A stretch of DNA of 64,000 nt, from contig WRGC01000001.1 of assembly GCA_009787385.1 (NCBI GenBank), positions 1 through 64,000 of the forward strand. The letters are read 5' to 3'. The DNA comes from Bacillota bacterium (GTDB lineage Bacteria > Bacillota > Clostridia > Christensenellales > Pumilibacteraceae). Position numbers and translations under genes: made by a program. The notes beneath the pieces are model-generated. The model ran no database searches, had not been told where the DNA came from, and was given only the letters and a program-made list of their open reading frames with translations. This document shows positions 19,793-30,400 of this stretch, in pieces (positions within the stretch are counted from its first letter, which is position 1; the number at the start of each line of letters is the position of its first letter).

Positions 19793-21115
19793 CTACAAAT
19801 CAAATTGTGGCAAATATCTCTTGTGTACTTTGTACAATTCGTCAAATACTTTATTTGCCAACAAATCAGAGTCTATTAGTGGATTCAGGTTGAGTGCGGA
19901 TACGGCAGTATTGCGATCACCCGTCTTTGCCGCTTTGATGGTCATGCGTTCAAAGGACTTCATTTGTTGAATCAAACCCGCTATTTCAGGCTTAAGTTTG
20001 CCTATATTGAGTGGAATTGGACCATTTGCAGTCACTACGCACGCTGCCTCTATCACGCAATCATTTGGCAAATCACTAATTGTCCCATTGTTGACTACAT
20101 CTAAATATTGAATATCACCAGTATTATTGTATAAACTAGATACCAAATTGCAAGCAGCATCACTATACATAGCCCCACCCCTAAGTTCCAACTCCTTTGG
20201 CTTTATATTAAGATTGGGATCGCTATACAACTTAAACAAATCTTCTTCTACTTTTTTTACTACTTCACCCCTTACAGTATTGTTCTCAAAATCTTTAAGT
20301 TGCTTGTCAAGTTGCTCTCTAGTATGAAAATAATAATTGTGATAGCTACAAGGTATAGCCCCAAGTCCCTTGATAAGAGCAGGCGAAAAATCCATACCTG
20401 AAATATTTTTCATTGTAGTGTCTTCTTTTTTGTTGAGATAAATATCTATAAAGCGTCCCATAATACTAACGCCATCTAAAAAGACATCTGTAACAAATAC
20501 AAAATGATTGCCACCTTGCAACTCTACCCTAACCCTATCCAATTTAACACCCAACAAGTCTGCATATTTTTTTTGTGTATGAATTGGCAAATTGCATAGC
20601 CCTATAGCCTTTTTAAATCCCGTATATCTTGTAATAGCTTCGGTAATCATGCCCGAAGGATTAGTAAAATTGAGCAACCATGCATCTGGACAAAGTTCTT
20701 GCATATCCTTGACTATATCAAAAATAACAGGTACAGTTCTAAAAGCCTTAAATATCCCACCTGCTCCATTGGTCTCTTGCCCAATCAATCCCAAAGAGTT
20801 GGGAATGCGTTCGTCCAATATACGAGCATCTATCTGCCCGACACGCAATTGAGTAGTCACAAAGTCAGCATTCTTCAATGTTTGACGCCTGTCAAGTGTA
20901 GGTACAATTTTTATATCCAAACCTGCCTTGTCTATCATGCGTTGACCAAGTTTGGCAACTATGTCCAATTTGTTTTTCCCCTCAGGAATATCAACAAGCC
21001 AAATTTCACTGACAGGCAGTTGCTTGTGTCTCAATATAAAACCTTCAATAAGCTCAGGAGTATAACTAGAACCGCCACCTATTGTTGCTATCTTTATGTG
21101 TTGCTTCTTTGACAT
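19793..21115 (-). CDS. GH4 6-phospho-beta-glucosidase (ChbF/CelF type)
   Basis: Family 4 glycosidase of 440 residues. These enzymes use NAD+ and a divalent metal to cleave phosphorylated disaccharides by a redox mechanism. The NAD-binding ATIGGGSSYTPELIEGFI is at the N-terminus. QTNGAGGIFKAFRTVP, LNFTNPSGM, the metal-site GLCNLP motif and GGNHFVFV are present. ChbF of chitobiose operons belongs here. It is one of two glycosidases in the operon, beside the GH1 enzyme at the end. Confidence 0.93.
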   Translation of the reverse strand: MSKKQHIKIATIGGGSSYTPELIEGFILRHKQLPVSEIWLVDIPEGKNKLDIVAKLGQRMIDKAGLDIKIVPTLDRRQTLKNADFVTTQLRVGQIDARILDERIPNSLGLIGQETNGAGGIFKAFRTVPVIFDIVKDMQELCPDAWLLNFTNPSGMITEAITRYTGFKKAIGLCNLPIHTQKKYADLLGVKLDRVRVELQGGNHFVFVTDVFLDGVSIMGRFIDIYLNKKEDTTMKNISGMDFSPALIKGLGAIPCSYHNYYFHTREQLDKQLKDFENNTVRGEVVKKVEEDLFKLYSDPNLNIKPKELELRGGAMYSDAACNLVSSLYNNTGDIQYLDVVNNGTISDLPNDCVIEAACVVTANGPIPLNIGKLKPEIAGLIQQMKSFERMTIKAAKTGDRNTAVSALNLNPLIDSDLLANKVFDELYKVHKRYLPQFDL

Positions 21116-21170
21116 TCAATATTTACCTCTTTGATTGTTATTTCTAAAATATAATTTTGTGGATATTTAT

Positions 21171-22082
21171 CTACTTTTTCATTGCCAACTTTATAGCACC
21201 CCATACAGGTTCTTTAGCTGTCTCAACTACTTTTACATTTGGATAATTTATTTTCAACAACTCTTCAAGATTAGCTTTCAAGTGTTGTATCCCCTGTATT
21301 ATTCCGCCACTCAAAACAATAGTAGTATCTTGACAATCCAAATAATGCAACAATATTTCTACTAGACTATACAACTCACCCGCAGCATCTACTATGATTT
21401 CTTCGCACACAATATCCCCATCATTTGCCCCCTTAGCAACCAACTTAGATAGTTGTGCAATATTAGATTTGTCATTGCCCCATTCACCATAAATACAATC
21501 TAGAGCTTGAGATAAGTCTTTTATCTTAAAATATTCTAATAAATATTTCACCAAAACAGTATCAATACCTCTACCATCATAAGCCTTAAATGCATACAAC
21601 AACGCTTTTTTGCCTATATAATAACCAGAGCCACCATCATCTACAAAATGCCCCCAACCACCAGAACGCCAAATTTTGCCTTTTTTATCTACGCCAAACG
21701 CAATACTACCTGTACCCGAAATCAATACTATGCCTTGATTATCTTCTACCGCACTTGCCAATACCAACAAGCCATCATTGACTACTGTTGTTTTGCAAAC
21801 AAAACCAAGTCCCCTTATTATCTCATGCATGCTATTGGTATAAGCTTCGGTATCTATACCTGCACTACCTATACAACAACCCAAACAATCTTTTTTGTCC
21901 AACTTATTGTTGTGATAAAACTCATCTATCAACTGTTGCAATGTATGTTGTACAGATTGTTTGGTATTAGATGCCAAATTAGTGCTCCCACCCAATACCA
22001 AATCAATCTTATTTGATTGTTCATCTACACAAAGCAACCTACACTGAGTGCCACCACCATCTATGCCAATATAATGTCTCAT
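21171..22082 (-). CDS. BadF/BadG-family sugar kinase, likely N-acetylglucosamine kinase
   Basis: An ASKHA-fold kinase of 303 residues. Phosphate 1 loop: YIGIDGGGTQCRLLCVD. Other ATPase motifs: ISGTGSIAFGV and the GGWGHFVDDGGSGYYIGKKAL block found in GlcNAc kinases. Probable role is to phosphorylate the GlcNAc released by phosphochitobiose hydrolysis. The ATG overlaps the TGA of the preceding chbG gene (ATGA), so translation is coupled. Confidence 0.88.
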   Translation of the reverse strand: MRHYIGIDGGGTQCRLLCVDEQSNKIDLVLGGSTNLASNTKQSVQHTLQQLIDEFYHNNKLDKKDCLGCCIGSAGIDTEAYTNSMHEIIRGLGFVCKTTVVNDGLLVLASAVEDNQGIVLISGTGSIAFGVDKKGKIWRSGGWGHFVDDGGSGYYIGKKALLYAFKAYDGRGIDTVLVKYLLEYFKIKDLSQALDCIYGEWGNDKSNIAQLSKLVAKGANDGDIVCEEIIVDAAGELYSLVEILLHYLDCQDTTIVLSGGIIQGIQHLKANLEELLKINYPNVKVVETAKEPVWGAIKLAMKK

Positions 22083-22786
22083 ACTATGTCTCCATAACTA
22101 CACAATTGCCAACCATTGTCCTTTAAAAATAACAACAACTCACTAGAAGTCAATACAGACAATTCTCGAGCCCTATTAGTATTGTATCTACTATTATCTA
22201 ATAGATATGCATCTACATAGCTTGGGTGACACATAAGCTCCACAACTGACTTATCACAATGTTTTTTTAACAATATTTTTAAGTCATCCAATTTAGCACT
22301 CTCACCATAAAACTCATCACTAAAATATGTAGTCTTTCCCCTCAAACCTACATTGTACTTGTTTGCCAATTTTTGAGCAATATCTATTACTCCATCAAGC
22401 ATATGAGTGTGATGATGACTATCAAGGTGAGTAAGTTTTAACCCTGTATCCAAAACTTTTTGTATTTGAGCTTCGTATTCTTTTTCAATCTCAATTAAAT
22501 CCAATTTGTTATCTTTAGACTTTTGTTCAAACACATCAAGTTTTGCAAAATTGCCATTTTTATCAGTGATGTTGTTGTGACTGAGCAAACTTTTTCCACA
22601 AGTTAGTGTAAGATGTACGCCCACTTTTATGCCTGTTCTTTTTGCTATTTGTATAGCATGCTCAAATTGTGGAGCATTTGGCATAATAGTTGCCGATCTC
22701 ACTACGCCATTGTCAAAAGTCTCCAATATCCCCAAATTGACACCTTTAGACAAACCAAAATCATCAGCATTAAAAATTATTTTCAT
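22079..22786 (-). CDS. chbG: ChbG/YdjC-family chitooligosaccharide deacetylase
   Basis: A 235-residue protein of the YdjC family. ChbG removes one acetyl group from phosphorylated chitobiose, which is needed for induction and hydrolysis in Escherichia coli. The N-terminal metal-binding INADDFGLS motif reads FNADDFGLSKGVN. THLDSHHHTHM supplies the histidine site, and ELMCHPSY is typical. It sits between the EIIA and kinase genes, in keeping with chitobiose use. Confidence 0.92.
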   Translation of the reverse strand: MKIIFNADDFGLSKGVNLGILETFDNGVVRSATIMPNAPQFEHAIQIAKRTGIKVGVHLTLTCGKSLLSHNNITDKNGNFAKLDVFEQKSKDNKLDLIEIEKEYEAQIQKVLDTGLKLTHLDSHHHTHMLDGVIDIAQKLANKYNVGLRGKTTYFSDEFYGESAKLDDLKILLKKHCDKSVVELMCHPSYVDAYLLDNSRYNTNRARELSVLTSSELLLFLKDNGWQLCSYGDIV

Positions 22787-22809
22787 GTTGCAAATCCTTT
22801 AAACAATCA

Positions 22810-23151
22810 CTAAATCAATTGATTTTTTGCCAATCTTTCATGCAACTCTACAATCTCTGTTGCCAAATCTTTTGCCAATATTGCCGTCATTACATGGTCT
22901 TGAGCATGAACCATAAAAAGACTAACATCAATATTCTCGCCTCTAGCTGCCGATTGAATAAGTTCGGTCTGTGAATTGTGAATACCCGATATTGCCTCAT
23001 TGGATTCTTTCAAAGCTTTGTGTGCTGCTTCAAAATCCCCATCTTTGGCATGATAGATAGCCTCCATTGCTAGACTTTTGCCATTACCCGCATCTACTAT
23101 AAGATTCATGACTGTCATTATATCAACATCTTTTTTAGATTGGTCACTCAT
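22810..23151 (-). CDS. PTS lactose/cellobiose-family EIIA
   Basis: A helical phosphocarrier of 113 residues. The phosphorylated histidine lies in FMVHAQDHVMTA, and the N-terminal IVDAGNGKSLAMEAIYHAKDG is typical of ChbA/LacF. It passes phosphate to the EIIB encoded just upstream. The ATG at 23151 is chosen because AAGGAG lies six bases before it. Confidence 0.93.
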   Translation of the reverse strand: MSDQSKKDVDIMTVMNLIVDAGNGKSLAMEAIYHAKDGDFEAAHKALKESNEAISGIHNSQTELIQSAARGENIDVSLFMVHAQDHVMTAILAKDLATEIVELHERLAKNQLI

Positions 23152-23197
23152 TGTATACTCCTTCAAAATTCATTCAAGTATCTACATAATGTTAGAG

Positions 23198-23515
23198 CTA
23201 CAAGCCCGCTTCCTTGGACAGTTTTATTATTTGATTGAGAATAGCATCAGAATCCAATCTTCCATATTCCAACATACTCATAACACCAAACTTAACCCCA
23301 CTGCCCGCCAATGCTGCCCTAAAAGATTTTTCTAGATACTTCACTTGTGGTCCCAACATCAATATTTGTGCCTGTTTCAAATCCTTTCTTGCTTCTGCTT
23401 CGCCAACTGCATAAATATTGATTTCTATATTTTTTTCAACGGCGGTCTTTTTGATTTTTTCTACCAACAAACTAGTAGACATACCTGCCGAACAAACAAA
23501 CATTACTTTTAACAT
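23198..23515 (-). CDS. PTS cellobiose-family EIIB
   Basis: A 105-residue EIIB of the ChbB/CelA type. The phosphorylated cysteine is in VMFVCSAGMSTSLL close to the N-terminus; LMLGPQVKYL is the usual central block. It is the first gene of the minus-strand operon, with AAGGAA just before its ATG. Its upstream region is shared with the divergent regulator gene and holds GTAC-rich dyads. Confidence 0.93.
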   Translation of the reverse strand: MLKVMFVCSAGMSTSLLVEKIKKTAVEKNIEINIYAVGEAEARKDLKQAQILMLGPQVKYLEKSFRAALAGSGVKFGVMSMLEYGRLDSDAILNQIIKLSKEAGL

Positions 23516-23651
23516 ATTTATTCCTTAATGACACAATCAAGTGCGTGCCAACTACATACAAATTTTAAATCAACACAATCTTGCTATATGTTATATATAT
23601 TTTGCATAACAATGTTGTATAACTACTTGTATAAACAAAGTACACAAGTAC

Positions 23652-23665
23652 AGTACAATTGTACT
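23652..23665. promoter_or_regulatory. Dyad AGTACAATTGTACT
   Basis: A perfect 14-bp palindrome in the space between the PTS operon and its divergent regulator. It may bind the regulator or a global factor. Placement is the only evidence. Confidence 0.4.
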
Positions 23666-23737
23666 ATATATATATATATATATCAATAGTATATGACCAC
23701 TATGTAACACCGTACACAAAACTATAACTATACCACA

Positions 23738-23758
23738 TTTGTGTACACTGTACACAAA
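23738..23758. promoter_or_regulatory. Probable RpiR operator
   Basis: A perfect 9-3-9 inverted repeat: TTTGTGTAC, three bases, GTACACAAA. A half-site (GTACACAAA) recurs at 23712-23720. It lies between the divergent chb-type operon and the RpiR-family gene, where an autoregulated operator is expected. Confidence 0.6.
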
Positions 23759-23823
23759 GTTGTTGTCAAACCCAATAATTTATTATATACTATATATAAA
23801 TTTATTATTGTTGTGTTGATTTT

Positions 23824-24012
23824 GAGAGTGTACAATGAGTGGTTATTACAATAAAATACAAGCTATCAACCAAACAGCGTTATTCTTTTTTGACACCAAA
23901 AAAGAACCAAAAAGCTCTTGGGGAATCCCCCCCAAACCTAAGAACGCTTTAAGGTTGATTTTATTTAAGTGTTTAGTTTTTCCATTTTAACCTTCTCTAT
24001 TTGTACACTCCT
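23824..24012 (-). mobile_element. MITE copy F, between chb operon and its regulator
   Basis: Ends GAGAGTGTAC and GTACACTCCT. Flanks TTGATTTT (23816-23823) and TTAATTTT (24013-24020) match at 7 of 8 bases. It lies 54 bases before the regulator start, between the operator-like dyad and the regulator gene, so it may affect regulator transcription. Confidence 0.92.
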
Positions 24013-24066
24013 TTAATTTTATACAACTTTCAACCAACAACTAGACATATTATGGAGACATTCTTC

Positions 24067-24819
24067 ATGGATTTTTATAAAAGTTTGGGTGACAAAAGAC
24101 AGTCACTCAATGTCAACGAACAAAACATTCTCAATTATATACTAAAGAATGTCAACCAACTCAATCAGCTCAATGTTAGACAAATTGCCAAAGACAACTT
24201 TACTGTCCCCAATTCTATTATACGAGTTTGCAAAAAACTAGGTTACAACGGATATCTGCAATTTAGAGAAGTTTTGTTAAATTCTACTATTGCTCAAAAA
24301 ACAGATATTCAAACAACACCACAAATACACAATCTCAATAGGACTGCTAGCATGATAAATCTAGAGACACTAAATATCACTACTAGATTGTTGCAAATTT
24401 GCAATTGCGTCAATGTGTTTGCCTTTGGATTATCTCGTTTTGTAGCCAACGAGTTTTTGAATAGACTTATGTTGATAGGGAAAGCGGGGCAGTTTTTTTA
24501 TGATTTGGATATGGCTTGTGCTACTATTGAAAAATGTAAAGAAAATGAGATTGCTTTTTTGATTAGCCTATCTGGCGAATCACCCGAAATAATTCAAATT
24601 GCCAATCTAGCCAAACTAACTCCACTAACTACTATATCAATAACCAACTTGAGCAACAACACAATATCACGACTGACCAATCACAACTTTTATGCTATTG
24701 CCAACGAACTAAAATACAAAAATATGGATATTGCCAACCGCCTTGGATTGGCATATGTATGCAACACAATATTTGATGACTATATAGATAAGACCATATA
24801 CAACAACAAAGACTATTAA
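24067..24819 (+). CDS. RpiR-family transcription regulator
   Basis: A 250-residue regulator with an N-terminal helix-turn-helix (LNVRQIAKDNFTVPNSIIRVCKKLGYNGYLQFR) and a C-terminal SIS domain for sugar-phosphate sensing (VFAFGLSRFVANEF, FLISLSGESPEIIQIANLAK). It lies divergent from the chitobiose/beta-glucoside operon and probably controls it in response to a phosphosugar. I chose the ATG at 24067 (MDFYKSLGD), with GGAG nine bases upstream; the frame from 24001 begins inside MITE F. Confidence 0.85.
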   Translation: MDFYKSLGDKRQSLNVNEQNILNYILKNVNQLNQLNVRQIAKDNFTVPNSIIRVCKKLGYNGYLQFREVLLNSTIAQKTDIQTTPQIHNLNRTASMINLETLNITTRLLQICNCVNVFAFGLSRFVANEFLNRLMLIGKAGQFFYDLDMACATIEKCKENEIAFLISLSGESPEIIQIANLAKLTPLTTISITNLSNNTISRLTNHNFYAIANELKYKNMDIANRLGLAYVCNTIFDDYIDKTIYNNKDY

Positions 24820-24868
24820 AATCAATCTTTGTACCAAATCTAATTGGATTTAAGCAATACAATTGGAT

Positions 24869-25058
24869 AGGAGTGTACAAATAAAATACATTAATATTGA
24901 AAATAACTAACACACTTAAATAAAATCAACCTTAAAGCGTTCTTGGGTTTGGGGGGATTCTCCAAATGCTTTTTGTGTTCTTTTTTAGCGTCAAAAAAGA
25001 TTAAACTTGGTTTGTTGAAAGTTTGTTTCCTGTTGTCACCTCTCGTTGCAACACTCTC
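24869..25058 (+). mobile_element. MITE copy G
   Basis: Left end AGGAGTGTAC is canonical; the right end CAACACTCTC has lost the GTAC. Flanks AATTGGAT and AAGTAGAT match at 6 of 8 bases. It lies between the convergent regulator gene and the minus-strand gene at 25216, with degraded right half. Confidence 0.85.
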
Positions 25059-25150
25059 AAGTAGATAAATTTCCCTATACCCCAACATTTGACAAAGAAC
25101 CTTAAATATACAATTATAAACTATCAACAAGGATAACATATCAATACAAA

Positions 25151-25188
25151 AAACACGACAGTCCCAATATTATGGTACTGTCGTGTTT
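25151..25188 (-). terminator. Terminator of the gene at 25216
   Basis: A perfect 12-bp stem (AAACACGACAGT and complement) with a 14-base loop. Read on the minus strand it lies just past the stop and is followed by T-rich sequence. Confidence 0.85.
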
Positions 25189-25215
25189 GTATTTAATAAA
25201 TATAACTAATTATTG

Positions 25216-26124
25216 TTACAAAACCAAACTGTCTTTAGCTATATGCACAATATTGATTGCGTTGGCATTGTTGTTGTCAAATGTTTTTGCTATAGACAAT
25301 GCTTGATTGACTGTAGCCGAAGCTTCGGCTTGTCTAAATGCACCTGCTACCCCAAATATAGAAACCACTATTATTACCAAACATATAGCTACAATAGCAA
25401 AGAAAATTACAAGCTTTTTAGTATTGTACTGTTTTTCTACACCATCTTGTCTTTGAGTTGAAATAGGTCTTTCAAAATTGTATGGGTATGGGTTTGGTCT
25501 TTGTACTTGTTGATACGAAGCATGAGAGGGCATATCCAAACTAAAATCTTTTTTATCTCTCTTATTCTTTTGTCTAGCAGGTCTTACAGTCTCTTTTATT
25601 GTTTGAGACATTGTATCACGCATTTGCAACTGATTGTTGTTTTGCAAATTTTGTTTGCTTGTATCAATATGTTGGGGTTCATTTTCCAACCTTTGTTTTT
25701 GTTTTGATATATATGTTCGTCCCGCAACCTTATTGCGATTAAAATCCAAATTGCTACTACCCATAGCTTGTCTTGTACCAAATCCCGCACTATTAGGATT
25801 TTGGTTGATATTGGCTAATTGCTTGTTATCAACGGCAATATTGGTATTGGCTTGTGGGGTAGAAATATTTAGCGAACTAGCACCAAAGGCTTGTTTAGAA
25901 TTTCCCGTATTGTCTGGACTAGGCATAGATCTATTTTTAAAGGCATCAGGCACAGCTTTTGGGATTGGGTATTGTCCAACAGGCATAGCATTGCCACCTG
26001 TCGCATTTATTGATGCTCTTGGGTCTATGCCAGGGGCATTGGTTGGGGCAACCACTTTGTCCATCCTATTAAATTCGTCTTGTGCTTGCATAAAACCCGT
26101 TGAGTTTTCTAATGTATTGTTCAT
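25216..26124 (-). CDS. Unknown single-pass membrane protein with Asn/Gln/Pro-rich N-terminus
   Basis: Residues 1 to about 220 are low-complexity, rich in Asn, Gln, Pro and Ala, with many positive charges near the end. One strong membrane helix follows (VIFFAIVAICLVIIVVSIFGVAGAF). About 40 residues then remain, presumably outside. No signal peptide, so the long tail is likely cytosolic. AAGGAA lies seven bases before the ATG. No family recognised; it may be a scaffold or cell-envelope protein. The low-complexity region is unlikely to be well conserved. Confidence 0.7.
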   Translation of the reverse strand: MNNTLENSTGFMQAQDEFNRMDKVVAPTNAPGIDPRASINATGGNAMPVGQYPIPKAVPDAFKNRSMPSPDNTGNSKQAFGASSLNISTPQANTNIAVDNKQLANINQNPNSAGFGTRQAMGSSNLDFNRNKVAGRTYISKQKQRLENEPQHIDTSKQNLQNNNQLQMRDTMSQTIKETVRPARQKNKRDKKDFSLDMPSHASYQQVQRPNPYPYNFERPISTQRQDGVEKQYNTKKLVIFFAIVAICLVIIVVSIFGVAGAFRQAEASATVNQALSIAKTFDNNNANAINIVHIAKDSLVL

Positions 26125-26235
26125 AAATTGTTTCCTTAATTATTTTAATCCCAACCAATATTTTGGATATACATTCAAGATTATTGAGATACTACAATTT
26201 TAAAATATATTCAACAAATTCAAACTATGTTTGTG

Positions 26236-26958
26236 CTATGCTCCAATTCCAATTTCGTCTGTACTAAATTGTGGCAATGCCCATTTGTTTTTACCTGTGA
26301 TGACACTTAGCATCATTATTGAAAGTGTGGGCAACATTCCCAAAAACTCCATCTGTGCATTCATTTTATCAAACACAACGATTGCTACAAAACTCACTAT
26401 TGCACTAGCTAATATTATCAACAAAAATACTTTGTGATGCTTGTACTCACTTGCAGACAAAACAAACAAACCAAATACAGCTCCTACAAAGAAAACCCCA
26501 AACAATTGAGCAGATATCAAATGTACATAATTGGCAATAGATTGTTGCCCTTGCTCGTACACAAAGCTCAATACAATTACACACACACTAGCGACCGACA
26601 TCAAAAACATCAAATATCTCTTGATACTAGGTTTGATACTACCTTTGACAAAGGCACTGTCAGGTACAGTATTTTGTGCAATTTTTCTGTAGCCAATCAA
26701 CACCCCCAAGCCTGTGCATATACCCCATGCCGCAAACCAAATTGGGTTTTCGTATCCCATATTGCTAAACGACCTTTCGTATATATCGTACTCTGGCATC
26801 GCAATTGCCGCTAGTGGAACAAATATCCCAAACCCTAGCAAGCTCACAATCAATACCTTGCTTTGCAGTACTTTGTCTATCACTCGGCACGCTCTTTTCA
26901 TTTTGCTTATTTGTCCTTTCACTCGTCTTGCTCCTTCGTATTTGATTATTTGGGTCAT
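26236..26958 (-). CDS. Six-helix membrane protein (possibly DUF998-like)
   Basis: About 240 residues with six hydrophobic helices. SLLGFGIFVPLAAIAMPEYDIYERSFSNMG followed by NPIWFAAWGICTGLGVLIG resembles small DUF998-type membrane proteins, but I would not insist on the name. A basic N-terminus (ARRVKGQISKMKRACR) should face the cytosol. Start taken at the ATG at 26958; the TTG two codons earlier has no support. Function unknown. Confidence 0.65.
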   Translation of the reverse strand: MTQIIKYEGARRVKGQISKMKRACRVIDKVLQSKVLIVSLLGFGIFVPLAAIAMPEYDIYERSFSNMGYENPIWFAAWGICTGLGVLIGYRKIAQNTVPDSAFVKGSIKPSIKRYLMFLMSVASVCVIVLSFVYEQGQQSIANYVHLISAQLFGVFFVGAVFGLFVLSASEYKHHKVFLLIILASAIVSFVAIVVFDKMNAQMEFLGMLPTLSIMMLSVITGKNKWALPQFSTDEIGIGA

Positions 26959-26964
26959 TCCCAA

Positions 26965-27423
26965 TTTTCTTTTTTATATAGTTGTTATTATATTCCTTTA
27001 TTGGCTATTGCGTGTGTGTTGAATATTGTTTTGTTGCATTTTGCAAAATATCTTCAACCGATAACATTGCACTACAACTGTATCTACTCATCTAATTTAA
27101 CATACAAATACCACTTGGGTCAAGACAATTGCAACAATTGATATTTGGTATTTTATGTCATTTATAGCAAATTCAATTATAATTTTTTTGCTAATTATTT
27201 GTACATTTTTTATACATATAAAATTAATTTGCAATACATATTTTATTTACTTATAGTCAATACATTTTTTAACTTTGCAAGGGGATTTTGTGACTATACT
27301 TTGGTACAAAATCATATTGCTGTTGAGATATGTACAACAACAACCACTCCAAATGAGAGAGTGGTTGTTGTCTCGCTACTAGTGAGTGTGAATATCACAA
27401 CTCAATTAATCAACTTTTAAATA
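26965..27423. other. Gene-free stretch
   Basis: About 460 AT-rich bases. It contains a terminator hairpin for the large Ig-repeat gene at 27338-27370. The rest should hold the promoter of the 26236 gene. I see no convincing small gene. Confidence 0.5.
27338..27370 (-). terminator. Terminator of the Ig-repeat gene
   Basis: CAACAACCACTC pairs perfectly with GAGTGGTTGTTG across a 9-base loop. It lies about 55 bases past the stop at 27424; the following T content is modest. Confidence 0.7.
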
Positions 27424-30400
27424 CTAAGCAATGTTTGATATTACTTCAAGCATGTGATTTATCAATGTTTTTTGATTTTGGTTTGTAGTAATAGAACCAC
27501 CAGTTTGTTCAAGCAACTCAACCAAAGGATTTAAAGCATCTACATCACTTTCTAATTTACTTATTATCGCTCTAGCTATTAGATCAAAGTAATTTACAGA
27601 AATATTTTTAATAGCAGCAAAGATTCCGTTATAATCACTTGAATTAATAGTACCAGCATTTAACTCTTTAATAAGATCTGTCAAATTGAAATCAGTTGTT
27701 CCAATAGTAACTTGTTCGGCACTAATATCTAATTTCTTCAAATCTATCAAAGAAGCTATTATCATTGCATCAAAGTACGCCTTCGCTTGGTCTACATTGT
27801 CATTGAAAGTAAACTTGCCATTAGCATCAAACAAACCTTCCACAGCATTATTTGCGTCGTATTCTTTAGCAAATCTATCCTTAAACTCTTGCACCAATGC
27901 GTTGGTATTTTTTACAGTGATTTCAAGCTCTTTTGAGTATACTTTATTAACAGCTATTGCACTTATGTGTACATCACCAGCTTGCTTTGTAGTAACAACA
28001 CCATTATCATTAACTGTTGCAAATGATTCGTCGTGTGAAATCCACTCAAACTTATTATCCTTTGTATGGTCACCAACTGTTGGAACATCAGAACTAAATC
28101 CTATAGCATAAAGTTGCAATGTACCATCAATACCAATCTCAACGCCTTTACTATTTTCAGGGACATAACCTTGAGTTGGAGTTGAACTGTTTGCTTCGTT
28201 GTAATACTCATCATAATCTTTTTTAGTCACTATTATAAGTGATTTCACTTCAGATTGTGCTTTAGTATTAACAATTATAAATTGAACTTTCTTAGTACTA
28301 TCATGAGCTAGTGCCGCAGTTATAATAGCATTACCTTCTATATCACCAGCATAAACATCTATTTTTGGTGTTGTGCCATCAGCAATACCATTTTGATCTG
28401 TGTTGCTTTGACCAAAGTTGACTATACTTCTATCATTTGTAGACCAAACAATTTCTGTATTTTTAGCCGCATTTGTCATTTCTTCGTCTACACTTCCGTC
28501 AGTATTCTTAACCAAAGCTTTAACTTCTAATCCTATTGATACTCCAGCTTGAATATCAATCTTGTCTATACTTGGAGTTACCTTTTCTATATCGTTAGCC
28601 AATGGAGCAGGCAATACAGTTACAGTATGTTGTCTAGTAACTGTGCTTGGAGCATAGTAGTCAGCAGGGATATTTATTTTACCACCATTTGCCATACTAG
28701 CCTCTTCAAGTATTCTAGCAACATCACTATTTGTATGAGTTACATCAAAAGTATATTGTACACCACTTGCAGTGATAGTATATGCCCCTTGTGTCTCAAT
28801 TTTAATAGAGACATTACCATCTTTATCTTTGTTTTGGATAAGTTTTAAATTATTATTGTTAGCATCTCCAGCAACATCAATGTCAGCTACTACCTTATTG
28901 TCTACTACTGTAGCTTCGTCATCACTGTAGAATGTTGGGTTGATTGCTGTTTCAACGCCTGCTCTAACTTGAGACTTTGTATCAACAGTAATAGCTCTAG
29001 CGTCAGGAGTATCCAATACGATTACTCTTGTCCAGAACCTAATTTTTTCGTTTCCACTTACAACAATTTGTACTTTATTATCGTCGTTTACACCCCAAGT
29101 ATCATCATCACTAGCGTCCAAATCATTGTTGGTAGCTTGAAGACCATAAACAGCCCCAAACTCAGGTCCAACTCTAAAGAACTTAGGCATAGCAGACTCA
29201 AATTTTATAGCACCATTTGCATTAAGAACATTTCCATCTTTGTCATATGCCTTAACATCTATTTGAGCTACACCATTCTTAGCAACAACAATATCTCTTT
29301 GTGCATCAATTTTAACAATATCAGCAACATTACCTTTGCCTATAGTGATTTTGATTGTAGCAGGTGCACCTTCATAAATAAAGTGATCTTCTTCAAATGG
29401 AGTTGCTGTAATAGTAGCTGTTTCACCAAAGTTTCCTACAGCTCTAAGTTTTATTTTGTCACCCTTGTCAGTGATATCATCTTCGCCATTAGCAAGTTGA
29501 ACAATTGTCCAATCAGATGTCATCCATCTTACTTTTTGCTTAGCTGACGCTGGCAATATACTAGCATCAAGTTCAAAGATTTGACCACCAATAACTTCCA
29601 ACTCTGCACCTTGATTAATAACAATACTCTCAGCATCCAATCTTTTGCTAACGCTAATAGTAATTCTGTCAATAATCTCACCTACTCTTACACCAAAAGT
29701 AACATTTCCCTCTTTAACCGCCTTGATGTACATTGTAGCGTACATTGAGTCAGTTTCACCAGTACCTGATGGTGGTGTAGTAGCTTCTTCGTCAGTACCC
29801 CATGTTGCCACCCCTTCAGCAGCATCTGATACATATACCCAATGTGCAACTTGTTGTGCATTGCTTGGAGTCACTTGCACACTAAGCTTGATGATTTCAC
29901 CAACTGTAGTTTCTGTTTTGCCCAATATCTTCAATGCAGTTGCAGGAACATCAGCAACAAAAACATCAACAGTCTTTGTAATATTTCCTACAGAAACTTG
30001 AAGTATAGCAGCACCTTCATTCAAACCAGTAACTTCTACCTTAGTACCATCAATCTTGTTAATCTTGATAATATCACCTGGAGTAAGAATTTTCCAACTC
30101 AAGTTGACATTTGTTAGACCACTAGGTTCTATAGTAGGCTCTATAGTGATTGTATTTCCTGTTGCTATATTGTATTGTTTTTCCAACACAACATCAGACA
30201 CTTCACCCTCACCATACACTGTGATTTTTAGAGATGCAAGCTCGTTAGTTTCGCTTATACGAGCAACCAATGTTGCCTCACCAGGAGTAATAGCAGTAAC
30301 AAAACCTTCTTCTACTTTGATTGCATTGCCATTTTCAACAGTCCAAAATAGTTCTGGAGTGCCAAATGACTCATCAAATATAGCCTTATAAAGGTAAGTT

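Noticed and set aside
23621-23690. TA-rich stretch before the PTS operon as CRISPR or repeat array
   Set aside because: Just a dinucleotide run (TATATA); no regular spacers.
24891-25139. FFDAKKE-containing frames in several intergenic regions as a conserved peptide family
   Set aside because: They come from the TTTTTTGGCGTCAAAAAA dyad of the MITE family; frames and ends are not kept between copies.
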